A DNA stretch of 10,401 nt from Syntrophus sp. (in: bacteria) (lineage in GTDB: Bacteria; Desulfobacterota; Syntrophia; Syntrophales; UBA8958). Below, in pieces: positions 6,331 through 10,401 of the stretch (its first letter is position 1; each line of letters begins with the position of its first letter). Made by a program: the position numbers and the translations under genes. The DNA lies in contig DMAT01000442.1 of the NCBI GenBank assembly GCA_003451635.1, forward strand, positions 1 to 10,401. Direction: 5' to 3'. Under the pieces are notes generated by a model that was given only the letters and a program-made list of their open reading frames with translations, did no database searches and had not been told where the DNA came from.

Positions 6331-6942
6331 TTATCCATCCGGCCCCTGGGGAAGCGTCTCCATTACCTTGTTCAATATTTCCTGCATGGCCGGTTCAAAG
6401 GCCTGACAGCTCTGCATTCTCAGTCGTTCCCTGGTAATCTCGAAGTTTCTTTCCGAAACGCTATACTTGGTACTCCACAGGCTGTCATTCGTGCGGGCGC
6501 TCCGCAAGTCGAAAGTTGCAGAAACTGATGTCGTCGCATAAAGAAGCATGAAAGATGTGTCACACTCTTTGAGAGTCACATAAAGGACAGCATCAACGCC
6601 GAGCAGCTCACCCACGCTTCTGGGGGTGACTGATTCCACGCTTGGCTGCTGATAATCTTTATACAATTTAGATAGTTTCTCATCAATGACATTCAGAGGA
6701 ATCTTCGGATAACCCTTGAAATAGATGGCCTCAAGCACCTTTCCACGAAACAGGCTTGCAGCTTCCAAATTTTTTGACTGATTCGACACCGGGAGGACGG
6801 CAACCAGCCTTACTCCCCTTTTATCAAACTCCGGGGCAAGAAAGTGGGGAATTTTCTTCGCGCAGCCTGACAAAAGACACGTCAGGACGATCAAAATAAA
6901 GAGGTAATATCTTAAAATCCTTCGGCTTTTATGATAAGGCAT
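6331..6942 (-). CDS. GNA1162/DUF799-type lipoprotein
   Basis: This is a 203-residue predicted lipoprotein. A basic N-terminus (MPYHKSRRILRYY) leads to a hydrophobic stretch and a clear lipobox, LLSG-C27. The body contains RLVAVLPVSNQSKN near 45-58, a middle part NVIDEKLSKLYKDY, then GELLGVDAVLYVTLKE near 112-127 and TSVSATFDLRSARTNDSLWS near 137-156. This pattern matches my memory of the GNA1162 (DUF799) family, whose members are often found with CsgG-like proteins and are structurally related to TolB-N/CsgG-like folds. No CsgG neighbour is visible here. It lies 53 bases after the small gene and 16 bases before the FecR-domain gene. The ribosome site is weak, with AGGA about 14 bases before the ATG. 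The specific function is unknown. Confidence 0.75.
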   Translation of the reverse strand: MPYHKSRRILRYYLFILIVLTCLLSGCAKKIPHFLAPEFDKRGVRLVAVLPVSNQSKNLEAASLFRGKVLEAIYFKGYPKIPLNVIDEKLSKLYKDYQQPSVESVTPRSVGELLGVDAVLYVTLKECDTSFMLLYATTSVSATFDLRSARTNDSLWSTKYSVSERNFEITRERLRMQSCQAFEPAMQEILNKVMETLPQGPDG

Positions 6943-6995
6943 GGCTTTTTTTCATTTCCTGTTGACGTGTTTCCGATAGGGCAGAACAACTATCA

Positions 6996-7238
6996 TTATT
7001 GTTTAAGTTTATCAACCTCTTCCCGGATAATCCGTTCGGCAATTGCCGGAAACATCTCTCTTGCTATCTTTTCTGTTGTTTCCGTAACCTGCCTGATTAT
7101 TTCTTCCTGGATGTTGGAATTCACCAAGGCAACCCTGGTCCTTTTTTCAGGAATATCTACAAACTCCCTACTTCCTTCTTCAACGACATCAACAAGATCA
7201 AAGATCTCTTCTCCCGGCCGCATGACCCGTTCGCTCAT
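6996..7238 (-). CDS. Small acidic protein with a PopZ-like C-terminal tail
   Basis: I do not recognise a named gene. The 80-residue protein starts MSERVMRPGEEIFDLVDVVEEG, a short N-terminal acidic motif, followed by a Lys/Arg/Val segment. The C-terminal half is helical and charged, ending EKIAREMFPAIAERIIREEV-DKLKQ (residues 56-80). That end resembles the oligomerisation tail of PopZ/DUF2497 proteins (hydrophobic and Pro residues, then ER-x-x-REE-x). Similar tails occur, as far as I recall, on some deltaproteobacterial response regulators. This suggests a short polar or scaffold protein, but this is inference. The start is set by GGGAGG about 7 bases before the ATG. An upstream in-frame start at 7343 would overlap rsmI and is not supported. 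It sits 53 bases after rsmI and 53 before the lipoprotein gene. Confidence 0.7.
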   Translation of the reverse strand: MSERVMRPGEEIFDLVDVVEEGSREFVDIPEKRTRVALVNSNIQEEIIRQVTETTEKIAREMFPAIAERIIREEVDKLKQ

Positions 7239-7291
7239 ATCGCTGCCTCCCTCACTTTTATCGCCCCTGCTACCATACCCGCTGGGATAGT

Positions 7292-8119
7292 TCAAGAAAA
7301 TTTGCCTGTTAAAGCAATTTGATAAATATTTTTTCGAGAACACCCCGTCATTTCAGCTACGCAGTGTACCCTGTCCCGTAGACTGAGCAGAGGATCACCC
7401 GTCAATTCTGTAAGCAAGACCAGGATCTCATCATCAGAATAGTCTCTGGAATTATTTGTCTTTCCCTCTATGATCAGGGTAATCTCTCCCTTGATGTTCC
7501 TCTCTTCCAGTTCCTTCTCAACGTCATCGATTGTTCCTCTGATAAATTCTTCATGAATCTTCGTTAATTCCCGGGCAACCACCAGACGACGAGGGCCCAT
7601 GATCTCACGCATATCCTTCAGACAGGCCTTGAGCCTTTGAGGCGACTCATAAAAGACCATCGTCCCCTTCTCTGCCTCGCACATCTTTAGGATATCCCGG
7701 CGCTGCATGATCTTGGAGGGCAGAAAACCATGAAATACAAAGTTATGCATCGGCAGGCCCGAGGCACTCAGGGCCGCCACGACGGCAGATACGCCGGGAA
7801 TGGGAACCACACGGATACCTGCCTGGATCGCCTCTCTGATGAGATGGAAACCGGGATCTGATATTCCCGGTGTTCCCGCATCGGACACATAGGCAATGTC
7901 CTTTCCGGCCGCCATCTTTTCTATGAGAGGACCGCTTCTTTTCTTTTCCACGGCGTCATAAAGACTCGTGATGGGAGTACTGATATTATAGGCTTTCAGC
8001 AGTTTCTTCGTATGCCGGGTGTCTTCTGCGGCAATCTCATCCACCTCGGTTAAAATCCGGATGGCCCGCAGGGTTATGTCCTCCAGATTCCCGATCGGCG
8101 TTGCCACGATATAAAGCAT
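7292..8119 (-). CDS. rsmI: 16S rRNA (cytidine-1402-2'-O)-methyltransferase
   Basis: RsmI methylates the ribose of C1402 in 16S rRNA using S-adenosylmethionine. The 275-residue protein has the tetrapyrrole-methylase fold signatures: LYIVATPIGNLEDITLRA at 2-19, AEDTRHTKKLL near 31, YVSDAGTPGISDPGFHLI near 77-94 (cofactor loop), and VVPIPGVSAVVAALSASGLP near 104-123. The C-terminal part has VFYESPQRL and ARELTKIHEEF. Length fits the family (E. coli about 286). The start is uncertain. The ATG at 8119 has AGGAG 12 bases upstream; the ATG at 8131 (four residues longer) has AGGAG directly abutting it, so 8119 is preferred. Longer in-frame reading to 8344 would overlap the divergent gene and is rejected. 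It heads the minus-strand run through pgsA and diverges from the uxs gene. Confidence 0.95.
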   Translation of the reverse strand: MLYIVATPIGNLEDITLRAIRILTEVDEIAAEDTRHTKKLLKAYNISTPITSLYDAVEKKRSGPLIEKMAAGKDIAYVSDAGTPGISDPGFHLIREAIQAGIRVVPIPGVSAVVAALSASGLPMHNFVFHGFLPSKIMQRRDILKMCEAEKGTMVFYESPQRLKACLKDMREIMGPRRLVVARELTKIHEEFIRGTIDDVEKELEERNIKGEITLIIEGKTNNSRDYSDDEILVLLTELTGDPLLSLRDRVHCVAEMTGCSRKNIYQIALTGKFS

Positions 8120-8152
8120 CCCTCTTTCCATCTCCTTGACGCCCGAATTTTC

Positions 8153-8181
8153 TTGACAGTAAAAACGCGACGATCTATATA
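8153..8181 (+). promoter_or_regulatory. Sigma70-type promoter for the UDP-sugar cluster
   Basis: A consensus -35 TTGACA (8153-8158) is followed by 17 bases and TATATA (8176-8181, 4 of 6 matches). The expected start is near 8188, leaving a leader of about 20 bases before the ATG at 8207. Because the TTG of this -35 is in frame with uxs it could be mistaken for a start codon, but the region looks non-coding. The AT-rich -10 segment might also serve rsmI in the other direction; no clear -35 was seen there. Confidence 0.65.
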
Positions 8182-8206
8182 TCCCAAAATTATTGAGATT
8201 ACCATC

Positions 8207-9154
8207 ATGGAAATGAAACGGATTCTTATTTCGGGCGGTGCGGGGTTTCTCGGCTCCCATCTGTGCGACCGGCTCCTCGCCGAAGGTCATGACGTCCTTT
8301 GCCTGGACAATCTTTATACGGGCAGCAAAAACAACATCCGTCATCTAATCGGCCATCCCAACTTCGAGTTCATCCGCCACGACATCACTCAGCCAATATT
8401 TCTGGAAGTTGACGAGATCTACAATCTGGCCTGTCCCGCCTCCCCAGTTCACTATCAGTACAATCCCATCAAAACCATCAAAACCAGCGTCATGGGGGCC
8501 ATCAACACCCTGGGGCTGGCCAAGCGGGTCAAGGCGAAGATCCTCCAGGCATCGACCTCCGAGGTGTACGGCGATCCCGAGATCCACCCCCAGCCGGAAG
8601 AATACTGGGGACGGGTGAACCCGATCGGCATCAGGAGCTGTTACGACGAGGGAAAACGGGCCGCCGAATGCCTCATGATGGATTACCATCGCCAGAACGG
8701 CGTGAGGATCAAAATTGTCAGAATATTCAATACTTATGGACCACGTATGGCCATCAACGACGGTCGTGTGGTGAGCAATTTCATCGTCCAGGCTATCAAA
8801 GGGGAGGACATAACCGTCTATGGCAACGGCTCTCAGACCCGTTCCTTCTGCTATTACGAGGACCTGATCGAAGGGATAATTGGGATGATGTCAACAACCG
8901 ATGGCATCATCGGTCCGGTGAATCTCGGCAACCCCTCGGAATTTACGATCCTGGAATTAGCCGAAAACGTCATCCGCCTGACCGGGTCGTCTTCCCGGAT
9001 TGTTTTCAACCCTCTCCCCCAGGATGACCCGACCCAGCGCCGACCGGACATCTCAAAGGCGAAAGAGCTGCTCCACTGGACGCCCCGGATACCTCTTGCC
9101 GATGGTCTCGCAAAGACAATTCAGTACTTTAAGGGCGCCCTGAACTCCCTATGA
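8207..9154 (+). CDS. uxs: UDP-glucuronate decarboxylase (UDP-xylose synthase)
   Basis: This enzyme oxidises and decarboxylates UDP-glucuronic acid to UDP-xylose with bound NAD, feeding xylose-containing envelope sugars. The 315-residue protein is an extended short-chain dehydrogenase. The Rossmann motif GGAGFLGSHL is at 10-19, and the catalytic set is STSEVYGD near 116-123 with Y146xxxK150 (CYDEGKRAAE). The family-specific blocks YGPRMAINDGRVVSNFI (177-193) and NGSQTRSFCYYEDLIEG (207-223) are typical of UXS rather than of epimerases or UDP-GlcA 4-epimerase. Two nearby ATGs (8207 and 8213) are possible and neither has a strong ribosome site. It follows its own promoter, diverges from rsmI, and its TGA overlaps the start of the FAD enzyme (ATGA). 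A UDP-glucose dehydrogenase gene that would supply its substrate lies downstream. Confidence 0.93.
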   Translation: MEMKRILISGGAGFLGSHLCDRLLAEGHDVLCLDNLYTGSKNNIRHLIGHPNFEFIRHDITQPIFLEVDEIYNLACPASPVHYQYNPIKTIKTSVMGAINTLGLAKRVKAKILQASTSEVYGDPEIHPQPEEYWGRVNPIGIRSCYDEGKRAAECLMMDYHRQNGVRIKIVRIFNTYGPRMAINDGRVVSNFIVQAIKGEDITVYGNGSQTRSFCYYEDLIEGIIGMMSTTDGIIGPVNLGNPSEFTILELAENVIRLTGSSSRIVFNPLPQDDPTQRRPDISKAKELLHWTPRIPLADGLAKTIQYFKGALNSL

Positions 9155-10344
9155 GAACCTCCCCGGACATGACGTTCGATGTGATCATCATCGGCGCCGG
9201 CGTCGTCGGCCTCGCGATCGCCCAAAAACTTGCCCGCCGGGACCGGAAACTGGCGGTCCTGGAAAAACATGACCGCTTTGGCCAGGAAACGAGTTCGCGA
9301 AACAGCGAGGTCATCCACGCCGGCATCTATTACCCCCGGGATTTCTTGAAAAGCCGCTTGTGTGTAGAGGGCAATCGCCTGCTGTACGCCTGGTGCCGGG
9401 AACACAATGTCCCCCATGCGGCCGTCGGCAAGCTCATCGTTGCCACCACTGCAGAAGAGGCAGCGTCATTGGAAACCATCCAAGCCTCGGCAAGACAAAA
9501 CGGCGCACCGGGATTGGAGCTATTGGGGAAAAAGCAGCTCCTCTCGATAGAACCGGAGGTTTCCGCCCTGGCCGCCCTCCTCTCTCCGACTACCGGCATC
9601 ATTGACTCTCATTGCCTCATGCAGTCGCTCCTCCTCGCCGCCGAGGACAAAGGGGCGTTGTTGTCATGCCGGGCAAAGGTCACGGCAATCAGCTTTGACG
9701 GTGCCGGGTATGACCTGGAGATCAATAACGGGGAGTATCGGATTCAGGGGAAGACCATCGTTAACAGCGCCGGCCTCCATGCCGACCAAATCGCCGCCTT
9801 GACGGGAATTGACATTGACGCCCGGGGATATCGCCTGAAACCATGCAAGGGAAACTATTTCAGCGCCTCCCCCGCCCCGAGGCTGAGACGTCTTATTTAC
9901 CCCGTACCAATGAAAAACAATGTCGGTCTCGGCATCCATGCCACCTTGGACCTGACCGGCCGGGTCCGGTTCGGTCCGGACAGCCGCTATCTGGACAAGG
10001 AGGAAATCCTTTGCCTGACCGACGGCCAAAACGGCAATGGCCCGCCCCGTAAATCTGCACTCAGCCTGTACAAGGTTGATGAAGACCATAAAGAAGCCTT
10101 CGGTAATGCAATCCGCAAGTATCTGCCGGGATTTGACACGGAAACCCTGCACCCGGATATGAGCGGCATTCGCCCCAAGGTTCAGGGACCCGGCGATCTG
10201 GTGATGGATTTTATCATTCGGGAGGAGGGGAACTGCGGCTACCCCGGCTTCATCAACCTGATCGGGATCGAGTCCCCCGGGCTCACCTCCTGCCTGGCGA
10301 TTGCCGGGTACATCGATGACACTTTTATCAAGGACGGTAAATAA
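9151..10344 (+). CDS. LhgO-like FAD-dependent oxidoreductase (DAO superfamily)
   Basis: The 397-residue protein belongs to the DAO/glycine-oxidase-like flavoprotein superfamily. The FAD Rossmann motif is VIIIGAGVVGLAIAQKLARR at 11-30 with the ribose-binding acid in LEKHD (E38). SSRNSEVIHAGIYYPRDFLK (48-67) closely matches the L-2-hydroxyglutarate oxidase (LhgO/L2HGDH) block (HNSGVIHAGVYY). Further landmarks are GKLIVAT, TTGIIDSHCLM, NSAGLHAD, LIYPVPM near 249, and SGIRPK with the C-terminal GIESPGLTSCLAIAGYI. It lacks an obvious signal peptide or membrane segment, so it is probably cytoplasmic. Its true substrate is uncertain: L-2-hydroxyglutarate or another 2-hydroxyacid is likely by family. 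It starts on the uxs stop codon (ATGA), so is translated with uxs; an ATG at 9169 is an alternative start. The codons look more GC-rich than those of the minus-strand genes. Confidence 0.85.
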   Translation: MRTSPDMTFDVIIIGAGVVGLAIAQKLARRDRKLAVLEKHDRFGQETSSRNSEVIHAGIYYPRDFLKSRLCVEGNRLLYAWCREHNVPHAAVGKLIVATTAEEAASLETIQASARQNGAPGLELLGKKQLLSIEPEVSALAALLSPTTGIIDSHCLMQSLLLAAEDKGALLSCRAKVTAISFDGAGYDLEINNGEYRIQGKTIVNSAGLHADQIAALTGIDIDARGYRLKPCKGNYFSASPAPRLRRLIYPVPMKNNVGLGIHATLDLTGRVRFGPDSRYLDKEEILCLTDGQNGNGPPRKSALSLYKVDEDHKEAFGNAIRKYLPGFDTETLHPDMSGIRPKVQGPGDLVMDFIIREEGNCGYPGFINLIGIESPGLTSCLAIAGYIDDTFIKDGK

Positions 10345-10348
10345 TTAA

Positions 10349-10401
10349 ATGAACAAGACCATACTTTGCATCGGCGCCGGTTATGTAGGCGGACCCACCA
10401 T
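10349..10401 (+). CDS. ugd: UDP-glucose/UDP-sugar 6-dehydrogenase, N-terminal fragment
   Basis: Only 17 complete codons are in the window and the frame is open at the right edge. The peptide MNKTILCIGAGYVGGPT is an NAD-binding Rossmann start. The GAGYVGGPT form matches the eukaryote-like UDP-glucose dehydrogenase group (human enzyme CCIGAGYVGGPT) rather than the common bacterial GTGYVGL form. The enzyme would oxidise UDP-glucose to UDP-glucuronate, the substrate of the UXS encoded 1.2 kb upstream. It starts 5 bases after the stop of the FAD enzyme. AAGGA lies about 14 bases upstream, so the ribosome site is weakly placed and coupling is likely. A UDP-N-acetylhexosamine dehydrogenase cannot be excluded from so short a piece. 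Confidence 0.75.
   Translation, partial: MNKTILCIGAGYVGGPT

Noticed and set aside
8153..8206. TTG start for uxs 18 codons before the ATG
   Set aside because: The TTG is part of a consensus -35 element, lacks a ribosome site, and the extra residues precede the normal UXS start.
8120..8344. Upstream extension of rsmI
   Set aside because: The added residues are unlike any RsmI N-terminus and would overlap the divergent promoter and the uxs coding region.
9664..10152. 162-codon minus-strand open frame
   Set aside because: It is antisense to the FAD oxidoreductase, whose frame carries clear family motifs.
1..10401. CRISPR array, insertion sequence, phage or other mobile element
   Set aside because: No regularly spaced repeats, transposase or integrase reading frames or terminal inverted repeats were found; the gene order is typical chromosomal order.

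Overview
The window looks like ordinary chromosome of a Gram-negative bacterium, most likely a deltaproteobacterium (Desulfobacterota), perhaps close to the Syntrophales. The reasons are inference from remembered family sequences: the IF3, PheS and ThrS sequences, a signal-peptide FecR-domain protein next to a lipoprotein, and a short protein with a PopZ-like C-terminal tail. No phage, transposon, CRISPR or rRNA signal was seen. Coding density is high and no gap between genes exceeds about 120 bases.

Bases 1-4931, minus strand, hold the translation operon. Reading in the direction of transcription (right to left) it is tRNA-Val(GAC), a hairpin, thrS, infC (IF3), rpmI (L35), rplT (L20), pheS and the first 184 codons of pheT, which runs off the left edge. 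This is the classic thrS-infC-rpmI-rplT-pheST order. A good sigma70-type promoter (TTGACA, 17-base spacer, extended -10) lies before the tRNA. A 13-bp inverted repeat with a weak T-run lies between the tRNA and thrS, only about 20 bases before the thrS start. infC has no usable ATG; it appears to start at ATC behind a strong Shine-Dalgarno sequence.

Bases 5005-8131, minus strand, hold an envelope/housekeeping run: rsmI (16S rRNA methyltransferase), an 80-residue unrecognised protein with a PopZ-like tail, a GNA1162/DUF799-type lipoprotein, an exported FecR-domain protein, and a CDP-alcohol phosphatidyltransferase (PgsA or cardiolipin synthase type). Gaps are small and the last pair overlaps by ATGA, so this is probably one transcription unit.

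Bases 8153-10401, plus strand, diverge from rsmI and hold a nucleotide-sugar cluster: its own promoter, a UDP-glucuronate decarboxylase (UDP-xylose synthase), an LhgO-like FAD oxidoreductase overlapping it by ATGA, and the first 17 codons of a UDP-glucose 6-dehydrogenase of the type with a GAGYVGGPT motif. The dehydrogenase makes UDP-glucuronate and the decarboxylase turns it into UDP-xylose; the role of the FAD enzyme between them is the main open question here. I did not find a clearly new system. The best leads are the AUC start and spacer structures of infC, the hairpin-gated thrS leader, the PopZ-like small protein and the FAD enzyme in the UDP-xylose cluster.
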